From NCBI GenBank assembly GCA_051453625.1, contig JBOZIK010000001.1:71598255-71641186 (forward strand): 42,932 bases of DNA. The letters are read 5' to 3'. The DNA is from Welwitschia mirabilis (Eukaryota > Gnetophyta > Gnetopsida > Welwitschiales). The translations under genes and the position numbers were made by a program. Each line of letters starts with the position of its first letter. The first letter of the stretch is position 1. The notes beneath the pieces are model-generated. The model saw only the letters and a list, made by a program, of their open reading frames with translations, made no database searches and was not told where the DNA came from. Shown one piece after another: positions 10,913 to 20,393 of the stretch.

Positions 10913-11202
10913 GTAACCTTTATCATCAATCATAAGAAACCCCTCATATCTCCCTAATATTTGGGTAAGAGCTAATGAAAGGGAATAATATTTTATAACA
11001 AAAACTANNNNNNNNNNNNNNNNNNNNNNNNNNNNNNNNNNNNNNNNNNNNNNNNNNNNNNNNNNNNNNNNNNNNNNNNNNNNNNNNNNNNNNNNNNNNN
11101 NNNNNNNGTAACCTTTATCATCAATCATAAGAAACCCCTCATATCTCCCTAATATGTGGGTAAGAGCTAATGAAAGGGAATAATATTTTATAACAAAAAC
11201 TA
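10913..11202. other. Assembly gap (100 N) with the same 95-bp sequence on both sides
   Basis: 10913-11007 and 11108-11202 are the same 95 bp apart from one base (aatatttggg versus aatatgtggg), flanking N 11008-11107. The left LTR (near 1375-1500) has a single copy of this stretch. The minus-strand ORF spanning the gap is an artefact. Confidence 0.85.
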
Positions 11203-12355
11203 TAAATAATTATCTAATCCAATATCACATCATTCCACATAAATTAAAAAGATAATGTATGGACAATAAGAGTAAAGAACTTACTTGGGAAGATTAGTAG
11301 TCCTTCATAGTTAAAGATTAATGAAGATCTAAGATCAAGAGTTCTTTAGATTCAAGCTTCTAAGCTCTAAGCTCCACAAGCAAGAGAATGAAAGAAAATG
11401 AGAGGAAAGAAGGAAATGGACTTGTATTGGGAAAAAAAAAAATGAAAGTATTTCCTTTTACAAAAGAGAAAAGGATCTCTAAATATAGATTAAAAAAGGC
11501 ACATAGATAAATATCACATGATTTAGTACTAATAAGTGGGATGAGTAATAAGTGACATTAAAGTATAAAAAGAGATCATATTTATGACTTATGCGCTAAA
11601 CTAGGGTGAGTAATCTTATTACTTTAATTAACAAGATTAATTACATGCATCATTTCCTCATGCTAGCTCCTTTTTAATCCTTCATAGGCTTATAAGTAAG
11701 CCTAATTCATCTAAAACATGCATCAAAAGAATAAATGCACAAATCTCAAAATTTTCATATGGAATAACAAGATAAACTCTTTAATTCTAATGAATAAAAA
11801 AAATGCTATAACCTAAGTTTCCTTACACATATCAAGAACATAAAAGCCATATGGTAAAGTAAATCTACTCATTTATCATTCTTGGTTTTAAGTAAGATGC
11901 ATGTACTTGTTCAAATGCTCATTTATTTCAAAATTCATAAAATCTATCAATCACATAAGACAAGGAAGAAAATTTTTATTCACAATATAGTACACCTATT
12001 ACATTTATCAAGAATTTAAAGGAGTAAATAAGATGTAAAGTATATTACTATGTCCTCTTAAAATTTTTAATTTATTACTTTTATCATGTAATTTTAATTT
12101 CTCACATAATGAGATTATCTAATTTTAAATGTTTGGATAGCTTTTCTTATAAAAACATTCTAACATAATTTTATCATTTTCATAATAAACTATAAAAATT
12201 TTAAACTAAAGTTAATTTAAAATGACATATTATTTTGACAAGGCCTTTTAATAAGGATAATTAATTATTTCACTAAAAGCTTAATATACTTAATATTCAA
12301 GTAAATAAGGTTTAAAAAATATGGAATATTACATTTTATATTTCCTATATGAATT

Positions 12356-12685
12356 AACATCTCATTTTAGGCTTGATATCTTACTATATGATTGATATTT
12401 CATCTCAAGCTGGATATCGCACTTTGGGATTATTATTCTATGTAAAGCTTAACATCTTATTTTAAGATTAATATCTTACTTTAGTTTGATATTCTATCTC
12501 AAGCTTAAAATTTCACTTTGAGATTCATATCTAATCTTGATATGTAGTTTTATGCTTGTTATGGCATTTGAGGATTGATATTACATGTTAGAATAAATAT
12601 TTTATTTTATACTTGATGTTTCATTTGGAGCTTGATATTTCATTTTAGGATTGATATCTTATTTTAATCTTGAAATCCTATAACT
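12356..12685. repeat. 19-bp minisatellite, about 17 units
   Basis: The gatat-type core recurs at 12375, 12394, 12413, 12432, 12451, 12470, 12488, 12507, 12526, then less evenly at 12539, 12559, 12577, 12597, and again at 12614, 12633, 12652 and 12671. The spacing is 19 bp nearly throughout. Units alternate between cttgatatttcattttag and gattgatatcttattttag. The array begins about 20 bp outside the 5' LTR of E and belongs to the DNA into which E inserted. No coding potential. Confidence 0.85.
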
Positions 12686-14640
12686 GGCTTGAAAGAGTTA
12701 AGGAATTCATTAAACTAACTGATCATTGTTCAAATACTGTAGACTATGAGTTATGTTATATTATATGCATAAGGTGTGAAAACACAAAAGGGTATTTTTA
12801 GAATAGTTTAGACCTTAAATTACTTTTTCTACTCTAAAGAAATTATTTAATAATTCTTATAAACTTATAAAGCCCAAAATGCTATACTTAAGTGCATTTA
12901 AAGTGCTCAAGACCAAAAGAAGTAATATAAAAATAATAAAAAAAGTTAATCTTTCAAATCTATATTGTTTTCATCTTGGATGATGAGTCTAACTTAGATA
13001 TATGATATGATGGAGTTACCTTAGCAATCAAGATGAGGAAATATATGGAGTTCATTTGAAAAAACATAATCATTCACCTTTAATAAGTGATAAATAAAAA
13101 TTAAAAAGGGAAATAAATAGTGAGAATTATTTTCTTTAAATTACTTTAGTCATAAGTAAATATCATCATCAAAAGGTAAAAAAGTGCACATTTACATATA
13201 AGATTATGAAAGTAGTTAAGGAAATGTTTAGTAAGAAATTAAACATGGAGTTTATCTATCTTATAATTAATATAAATAGTTACTACAAGAAAAGTGATAA
13301 GAATTAAATGTGGTTTATGAACTTCGTGGCATCAAAGATATTTTTAATAAGAATTATAAATAATAATGTATTTTATTAAAATTATTGATTAAGATTTATT
13401 AGTTAATCCTCTCATATCAGTACATTATAACAACATTATCAGCCAATGAAAAATTGAAGACCATGAATTTTAAAATATGAGCTAAGATCTTGGTATATCT
13501 TGATAAGCACTATGATGAATAGTAATGAAGTGACTTAGAAATTAGTTCTACAAATGATAAAGCTAATTATAGTATAGATAATAACAAAAAAAAAGTCAAA
13601 ACATAAATAAATGTGACATTACCTATGATAAGCTAACATAAAATACTAAGAAGGTAACTAAAAAAGCATAGCCAAAAGATGATTGCAGAAAAAAGAAAAT
13701 AATCCAAACAAAGTGTATGAGATATCATATCAATGACTCTTATGCCTTTATATGTAAGGTTCCATATGATTTGATTTAAAAGAAAGATTAAAAACATTAG
13801 ATAAAGAAGTTGAGGTAGGCATCAAATCCTTTTAATTATGAGAAAGAATGCATCATCTCTATCAAATTTATGGAGAAGTAAATTTGAGAAAAAGTAAGAT
13901 CAATTAAATCTTCTAATGAATGAAATAGAATCAATCTAATTTAAGGTAAAGTAGATGTAATAAATTATGTGAATCTAGTTATGACTACTATAATAGACTA
14001 GTGAATAATGGAAAGTAGAGCAATGTAACATATAACTTTAAGGAAGGATTTATTTTATAAGCAAAATAAAAATTTTTAAACCTTAATTAGGATGGTAGCT
14101 AAGAATTAATTATAAGTGTTGTATATCAAAATAATTATAATTAACTCATCAAATAAATTAGTCAAATTATAATTGAGAGATTTTTTTAAATACATATCTA
14201 AACTAAAAGAAAATTTGCTATTACTAAGTACATTGGTTTAAAAAGAACTTAATATCATGATAATAGCAATAGATGGAAAAGTAAAGGTTATTATTAAACT
14301 TAAGAAATATCTCACAAGTTAATTTAAATAAAACTGAATATAGTTGAGTGATAGAGAATTGAAATGTAAAGAAGGAAGAGAAGTTTCTTTAAGGATTAAA
14401 GAACAAGCATTCTAATGTTTGATGGCAAAAATCCTTATACTTTAGAGAAGATTTTAAGAATAGAAGTCTACTCTGAGAACCTAGAATAAACCTTTATAAA
14501 CATACATGGGTTACAAGCATGTCAAATAATTAATTTTATAGGTAAAAGATAAAAAAATCTAGATTTAGATATAGATCCCTATGATATATGAAATTTATAA
14601 ATGTACTAATTGAGAGCATAAATTACCTTAAAGAAGTTCT
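12686..14640. other. Unresolved AT-rich stretch, possibly the 5' part of a decayed copia element
   Basis: No open frame of note and no recognisable domain. It lies directly upstream of a plus-strand Ty1/copia integrase remnant, so gag and protease of that element would be expected here, but I could not match any gag zinc knuckle or protease motif. Confidence 0.3.
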
Positions 14641-14650
14641 TAAAGATTCT

Positions 14651-14963
14651 AAATGCACGTCATGCATTTTAAATGAGAGGATGATACAACTATTTAAAAC
14701 AATAATAATGAAATATAAGAAGGTTGAAGTTAGTAGATTTTGATATGTCTGAATTGATGTCTATTATATGATTAATGCATAACCATTATTTTCTTACTTT
14801 TATTAATGATAATTCTAAGTAAGTATGGATAATTTATCTTCAATACAGGTTAAAAAGTATTTAATCTTTTTTATTATTTGAAGAATTAAGTTGAAAGAAT
14901 GCTAACTATGAATGTAAAACATTACATACTATAAATGAAGGGAATTTTGTCTTAAAGGAATTT
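14651..14963 (+). pseudogene. G: Ty1/copia integrase fragment (broken)
   Basis: Plus strand: KCTSCILNERMIQLFKT (14651-14701) matches the CxxC end of the integrase zinc finger (CESCI.GK....PF). IDVYYM around 14756 matches the first catalytic Asp in HSDVCGPM. HNHYFLTFINDNSK..WIIYL (14778-14845) matches NKYFLTFIDDFSRKTWVYFL. KNANYECKTLHTINEGNFVLKEF (14895-14963) matches the KCLRTDNGGEF..KEF region. The second catalytic Asp is replaced, the frame changes between the first two and last two blocks, and stops are present. No reverse transcriptase follows, and no LTRs of this element were found. Confidence 0.75.
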
Positions 14964-15580
14964 TAATAATGATAATATTTTAACTATTAATAATGGAATA
15001 AAAATCATAGTAAAAATTTTTAATATATGAAAACAAAAATCATAAATCCTAAAGAAATAAATTTAAGATATGTGCTTTAAATATCAAACTTTAATATTAA
15101 TTTATTATTTACATCTAAACCAATTAAAAAAGTTATTATTACACACTTCATAATAAAAATAAAACAATGTGTTAACTTTACAGTGAGTTAAAAAATTAAC
15201 ATTGGAAAATCATGTTAATGACATGTAATTGTTTTTTATATATATTGAAAAAGGTAACAACCATTTACTTTAGTATTTAATCTAATTAAATCTTAAAACA
15301 TATAAATTACAAAATAATCCTAAATATGTATAATAAAAACTTTCAAAGATTATAAAACCTTATAAATTTCCATTGGATAAGGAAATTAAAATTGGAAAAA
15401 TGTATTATAAATGTCTTATAAAACTTAGGTATACATACTACAAAGGTAGTTTAATGGATTTGTAATGATCTTTATGAATTAATCAAGTCTCACATTCCTG
15501 AAGGTCAAATGCATTTCCTAATCTCTGCTAATGAATTTCTAAGATAACATGAATACATTGTTTGAAAAGAAGTCCAAAGC
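14964..15580. other. Unresolved AT-rich stretch
   Basis: No ORF, repeat or domain recognised. Downstream parts of the copia pol would be expected here if the element were complete; I see none. Confidence 0.3.
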
Positions 15581-16064
15581 TCTTAAATCCTTTAGGAATT
15601 TAAGAGCTTATGTGGATAATAAGAAATTTAAATAAATAATAATGCTATACATAGACAAGAAGAGTAGAATGATTAGAAAAAATTTTATAACTATATTTAT
15701 AATGTAATAATAAAGTAAAAATAATAATAACATACAGAACTAAATAATGTGAAGCTATTGAAAGAGAAAATATATTTATAATTAAAATAATAGGTTGTTC
15801 ACTGCATGATAAATTTTGGAAATCTTAAATCCTTTAAGATTTTAAAAATTCACATGTATAATAAAAAATTTAAATGTATGACAACGCTATGCATAAACAA
15901 GTAGAAATAATGCATTAGTAATAATTTGATAAGTATGTATATAATGTAATATTAAAAAAAAATAATAAGAAGATATAAAACTGAAATAACATGAAGCTAT
16001 AGAAAAACAAAATATATCTATAATTGAAACAGTAAGTTGTTTGCTATACAACACATTAGTGTCA
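15581..16064. repeat. 242-bp tandem duplication, each unit starting with a hairpin
   Basis: Unit 1 (15581-15822) and unit 2 (15823-~16064) both start tcttaaatccttta and share, in order, ataataa.aaatttaaat, acrackctatrcataracaag, atataatgtaatat, gaarctat.gaaa and ttgaaacagtaagttgtt-like blocks. I judge them about 75-80% alike. The start of unit 1 forms a hairpin (gctcttaaatcc / ggaatttaagagc, about 12 bp stem, 15579-15607). The minus-strand ORF at 15887-16090 lies within unit 2 and has no counterpart in unit 1, so it is not a gene. Confidence 0.75.
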
Positions 16065-16831
16065 AAGTATGCATGGACAAACATAATCAAGTTCTCTCCA
16101 TATACATGAAAAATAATTTTTCCCCTTGATAGCTTGAAGAAATATATTTAATTAAAATGTAATTGAATAATAAAAATACCTATGTACAAAATATTATCAG
16201 AGAATGTCTAATAACTAAAACTTAAATAGATATCACACATATAAAAATGAAGAATAGGCTTAATATGAAGATATAGCACATAATGTCTTAATTGAAGGAA
16301 ATAAAGAAATTAACAAGTTATGGGTTTTTAAATTTAAGTTAATATTTAAAGGTTTAATTAATAACTAGGATGTTCCCATAGGAAAGACATAGATTATAAT
16401 GTATTTTGTACTTTCATGATTAAAATATGCATTATAAGAATCTTAATCTTTATAATCAAATAAAGATAGTTAAAAGTTTCTCAAATGGATTTTAGAATTG
16501 CATTCTAAATTTAAAACTAAAAAATAAGCATAAAGTGAATACTTAGAAAGATTTTCAAAGAATGATAAAATTCAAGTTTACAAACTAAGGAATGCCATCC
16601 ATGATTTTGAAAAAGATCCGTATTCATGATTGCTACAACCCACTTTCTAGCATGACAAGGTATGTTGTGATAAGACACGAAAAACATAAAATCCATAAAA
16701 ACAATAGTTAATTGTCCAAGGCCACAAAACAATAGTTATAGAACTAGCTTGCACATTAAAAAGGTGATGTATTCAAAAATTGATCTCTGATTGATATGTA
16801 ATTTAATTAAAGAAATAAATCTTTTAATGCA
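16065..16831. other. Unresolved AT-rich stretch
   Basis: Nothing recognised on either strand. The minus-strand ORF at 16517-16732 has no domain I can identify and is no longer than expected by chance. Confidence 0.3.
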
Positions 16832-16906
16832 ACTATGACGATTTACACTCAATACCCCTCACTTAACAAGCTATTATCTTAACCACTATTCCAACATATG
16901 ATAACT
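16832..16906 (-). other. tRNA-like sequence (Pol III A-box and decayed B-box)
   Basis: The minus strand shows TGGAATAGTGG, one base off the A-box TGGCNNAGTGG, then about 34 nt later GTGTAAATC in a ttga...cg context, close to the B-box GTTCGAATC. Such tRNA-derived heads occur in plant SINEs and inside some LTRs. No SINE tail or flanking duplication was identified. Confidence 0.35.
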
Positions 16907-17240
16907 AATATGAAAGCTCAAATCTATATAAATATAATAGGAATAATCCCACATGGGCTATGGAAAAAGGCAAAAATATAAATAAATACATGTATATTAA
17001 TTAATACTAATGGATTAGTAAAATAGATTAGACTAAGATTAGCTAGTTAATTTCACACATACCAAAACCTAAGTAATAAAAAATTTTAAATAAGAATCTT
17101 AATTTCCATACTTAAAAATTAATAAATTAATTAAGTAACTCAAAAATAAATCATTAGTAATAATTAAGTAATAACCACCTTAGAAGGGATAAATCTTAGA
17201 GTTTAAGAACATTAACTTCACAAAACTAAGAAGTCATAGG

Positions 17241-17530
17241 CTGCAACCACTATGGAATTCAAATAAATGTCGCTAGTAGCTAATCAGTAGCTTAGAAATC
17301 ATGTGGTAGGTTGGAAGTCATATTGGAATTCTAAAACAAAATGGAAACAAGGGCTATCACCTTAGTAATTATACAACCACTATGAAATTCAAACAAATGT
17401 TGCTAGCACTATGGAATTTAAATAAATGTTGCTAGTATCTAGCCACTACCTTAGAAGTTATGTAGTGGGTTGGAAGTCACATTAGAATTCTAAAATAAAA
17501 TGGAAAAAAGGGTCACCAACTTAGTAATTG
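17241..17530. repeat. Imperfect ~160-bp direct repeat
   Basis: The block from cactatggaattcaaataaatg through ggttggaagtcatattggaattctaaaac to cttagtaatt (17249-17370) recurs at 17407-17530. A partial third copy of its first 25 bases lies at 17379. It runs into the ~60-bp array that follows. Confidence 0.7.
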
Positions 17531-17800
17531 TGCACATGAAATGTTGTAACATAGAAAATCCATAAGATATGGGCCACCACCTTGAGAATTATGCATGAGA
17601 ATGTCATAAAATAGAAATGTTGTAAGCTATTTCAGTAGTCATGCATACGTAATGCTATAATATAGGAAAGTCATAAGCTATGGACCACCACATTGAAAAT
17701 TGTGCACATGAAATGCCACAACATAGAAAAACCATAAGTTATCATCTGGGAAATTTTACATGAGAGGTGCTATAAAATAGAAAAGCTATAGGTCATCACT
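17505..17800. repeat. ~60-bp tandem repeat, five imperfect units
   Basis: The anchor word atagaaaa recurs at 17551, 17611, 17662 (ataggaaa), 17723 and 17777, with spacings of 60, 51, 61 and 54. Each unit contains ggnccaccac, gcacatgaaatg and ccataag-type words. It probably lies inside an LTR (see A), but no second LTR is present in the window to prove this. Confidence 0.75.
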
Positions 17801-17984
17801 TGAACTCATAATTTAATAAATATAAATAATATATATTACAAAGACTTTGAACTTAAGGCTTTCAATGAGATAAACCAACATGATAACCACGTATACTATA
17901 ATAACCTATGAGAGTAATAATAATTCAAATCATAATAAATAATTCCTAGGATTGTATAAGCACTTAAGTCTAAATAATAAGCCT

Positions 17985-18045
17985 AGCAAGGACTTGAACT
18001 CAAAACCTCATGCAAAGAACCACCTATGCCCCAAGACTTGATTGG
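17985..18045 (-). other. tRNA-like sequence with intact B-box
   Basis: The minus strand reads GGGGCATAGGTGG (A-box-like), then about 20 nt, then GAGTTCAAGTCC, whose core GTTCAAGTC fits the Pol III B-box GWTCRANNC exactly. The A-to-B spacing is compatible with a tRNA-derived head. It may be a SINE relic or an internal part of LTR A. Confidence 0.4.
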
Positions 18046-18851
18046 TAGAATAAAATATTAAATTATAATTTCAAGTAATAACCAAGAATAACAAGCTAAG
18101 CGAACCAAAGCCAAACAATAACTGCAACTTACCTTTAAAATAAAAAGATAAAATAAATACTAAGAAATCAAGTCATATATTTTGTCAAGCAAAATTAGGA
18201 GAAATTTAGCTACAAATAAGTTCATGTAATAAATTCCAATACAATTATAAGTCAATTAACTCCAAAATAAGTTGATGGTGTCATATACATATATTAAATT
18301 TTTAATAGAAACAAGGACCAAGTAATAACACAAAGTACAAAAAAATAATGAAGAAAAAAACCATTTTATTTTAATAACCAAATAGCACCAAATGGCCATA
18401 GCCAAGTTATGTATGCATGGCCATTAAAATGTTATAGTAAGAGTAAGTTTCTAAGTCAAATATAACTATTAATATCATTTAATCTTAGATAAAGCTAAGG
18501 TATATAATTTACAAAATTATAAAGCAAGGAAAATACATAACTTGGAAATAAAAGTTGTAATCAATTGCAACTAAAACCTGCACAAAAAATGGTATGAAAT
18601 AAAAAATATGATTACTATACTTCCTAGTATGGCCTAAGTAGTATATTAACATAGGAATGAAGCTAATTTCATGTAATGACCTCTCCACTAGGAAATATTT
18701 CATTCTTCCAAAATATAGTTGTTAAACTTATTCTCCATAATTAGAAGTAACCTATCCAGAAAGATGAAAAACTCTTACCCAAATTTTATCTCTAGAAAAC
18801 ACTTCCTTGACTAGTAAGAGCCATGATAATGAGTTTTCCCTTGTGGTCCAC
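18046..18851 (-). mobile_element. Probable continuation of the 3' LTR of chromovirus A, left of insertion B
   Basis: Element B is inserted at 18851/27047, inside the 3' LTR of chromovirus A, so the DNA just left of B should be more of that LTR. The sequence is AT-rich and non-coding. The outer end of the LTR could not be placed; it may extend left to include the tandem repeats and tRNA-like sites. The minus-strand ORF at 18509-18703 has no domain. Confidence 0.45.
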
Positions 18852-19019
18852 TATTGATAAATCTAGTTTTAATGATTTCACTTGTCAAACCTTTTGTATC
18901 ATTATGTAGACAAATATTATAGGAACATTAGACCTTGATAGACACTATATCATGATATATCTTTAGAGGAAACATCTCACAAAAAGGATTATATGTTAAA
19001 CTGTCAAGTCAATTATTTG

Positions 19020-19395
19020 AAAACATCTAAAACATTAAAGACATCTCAAGTGAAGATGTCTGAAAATCTAAAGATGTCTTAAATGTACTAGAATTTAAGT
19101 CACGGGCTAAATGACAATTATTATTGTCAAAATGACTAAGCTAAAAGTTGAACTTAACATAGATGAAGACGTCTACATGTTTTAAGATGTCTATACTAAG
19201 TTAAAATAGGTAATAGGCTTAATTTGGTTTTTAACTAATATCTTACATTTCAGGCGAGCTATGAACTTGTACATTAGAGATTCATGGTTAGGAAGATCTA
19301 AAGATACTATAATGCAAATTTCATTAAAATCTAGATAAGTTAACTAGAAGCATCTACAAAAGTAAAGAGTGAAGATGTCTACAAAATTAAAGACA
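19020..19395. repeat. Cluster of AGACGTCT-derived palindromes in 5' LTR of B
   Basis: Copies read agacatct, agatgtct, agatgtct, agacgtct (19167-19174, CpG intact), agatgtct, and further agatgtct and agacatct near 19345-19395. The matching part of the 3' LTR falls mostly in the 251-N gap. Confidence 0.7.
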
Positions 19396-19977
19396 TCTTA
19401 AATTAAAGTTTACATTTATTAAAATTGAAGTTACATGATTGAAGCATAGACATTGATTATCCATTGCATGGTAATTATAAAACTAAATGGATATCTTTCA
19501 AGCTCAAATGACTAGATCTTCCTCAATCTTATAAGGCATCAATATCGTAAAACATAAAAGAACTTTTGACACTTCATTAATTAGAAATACAAAGATTTTT
19601 TGGCTCTCAAGGATTAACATCAAAATAAATCTTGCACAATTAAAAAATACTTCTCACAAAGAATCAAGACATAAGTGTAAAGGAGCTATTACTTCTATTA
19701 TTATTTGATCTTGGATTTACATTATGACATTCTTCATTCATACTTGTGACAACAATAACAACTTCAAAAATTTCAAATATTCATCAAATCATTATCTTAA
19801 ACCTTATTATTGTATTGTATTTTGGTTTACATTGTGAACTATCTTATTATTGAATATTATTGTAAAGTCCAATTTCTTGAATATCAAATACTTTGGAAGG
19901 AAAATCTTGTAGGGTTGTGCTTTTAACATTGTAATTTTAGGAATTTTTTTGATGTAAGGTTACTAGTAAGTCATAAA

Positions 19978-20160
19978 ACCATTATTCCCTTATAAGGGAG
20001 AGAGTGCTACCATGTGAGGGGACTTTCATTGTTGTAAAGATTTGTGATGTGATTGTGACACCACCATTCCCTTAAGGGGGAGAGTGTGTTACCTTTTAAG
20101 GAGATTCCCATTAATTGTAAAGTTAGTAGTACACTAGAAAACCACTATTTCTTGTAGGTC
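19978..20160. repeat. 81-82-bp tandem repeat inside the 5' LTR of B
   Basis: Unit starts accattattcccttataaggg (19978), accaccattcccttaaggg (20060) and accactatttcttgtagg (20141, partial). The same arrangement is present in the 3' LTR near 26680, 26760 and 26840, so it predates insertion. Confidence 0.75.
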
Positions 20161-20344
20161 AAGAATATGTGAAGGTGTGAGTAGAAGCTACCCTTTGTGT
20201 ATGGACATACCTAGGTCGGGAAACCATGTTATTTAGTAAGGTGATTTTTATTATCCATTTTCATATAGTTTTTCTATTATTTTAAATAATTTTATTTGAT
20301 GAAACTCATTCACCCCTACGATTTGAGTTCAATCAATTCTCAAA

Positions 20345-20356
20345 TGGTATCAGAGC
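20345..20356 (+). promoter_or_regulatory. Primer binding site of B (initiator tRNA-Met)
   Basis: TGGTATCAGAGC, a perfect 12-base complement of the initiator tRNA-Met 3' end, two bases after the LTR end. This is the usual Ty1/copia primer. Confidence 0.93.
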
Positions 20357-20393
20357 TTACATTCATGAAAAGAAGTAACTTCCTTGAGTAAAC

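Larger units (their letters stand above)
1109..12333 (-). mobile_element. E: Tekay/Del-like chromovirus (Ty3/gypsy), degenerate but complete in order
   Basis: On the minus strand the order is 5' LTR (12333 to 8385), PBS, long leader, gag, protease, reverse transcriptase, RNase H, integrase, chromodomain, polypurine tract, 3' LTR (2560 leftwards). Domain order, the tRNA-iMet PBS, a C-terminal chromodomain and very long LTRs all fit the Tekay/Del clade. LTRs begin TGTCATATCC and end GGGTATCACA. The 3' LTR is interrupted by LTR F and its outer end lies outside the window, so no target-site duplication can be checked. Every coding part has stops and frameshifts. A chloroplast rRNA fragment lies in the leader. 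A solo LTR of the same family (D) occurs at 33064-37823. Confidence 0.85.
8385..12333 (-). repeat. 5' LTR of element E (~3.9 kb)
   Basis: Bounded by TGTGATACCC at 8385, next to the PBS, and ...atattaca at 12333. Its right part aligns with 1115-2560 and the whole aligns with solo LTR D (33064-37823). The 8470-9070 part matches 33120-33720 closely (shared gcggaacctaggatcaaat and gggctcgagatattaa). Nearly 4 kb is long for an LTR but within what Tekay/Del elements show. The length includes two 100-N gaps whose flanks are probably falsely duplicated. Confidence 0.85.
18852..20342 (+). repeat. 5' LTR of B
   Basis: Begins TATTGATAAATC and ends ...caattctca two bases before the PBS. It aligns with 25543-27046 throughout. 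It contains decayed AGACGTCT palindromes (19020-19395) and an 81-bp tandem repeat (19978-20160). The end region (aactcattcacccct) resembles the CACCCCC-type end of Sirevirus LTRs. The terminal TA in place of TG is seen in both LTRs. Confidence 0.85.

Noticed and set aside
12356-12685. CRISPR-like array
   Set aside because: Units are contiguous with no spacers, in a plant nuclear context; it is a minisatellite.
20345-20356. Integrated pararetrovirus, because these also use the initiator tRNA-Met primer
   Set aside because: Clear LTRs, a Sirevirus-type gag with CCHC knuckle and a polypurine tract show an LTR retrotransposon; no movement or coat protein motif was seen.
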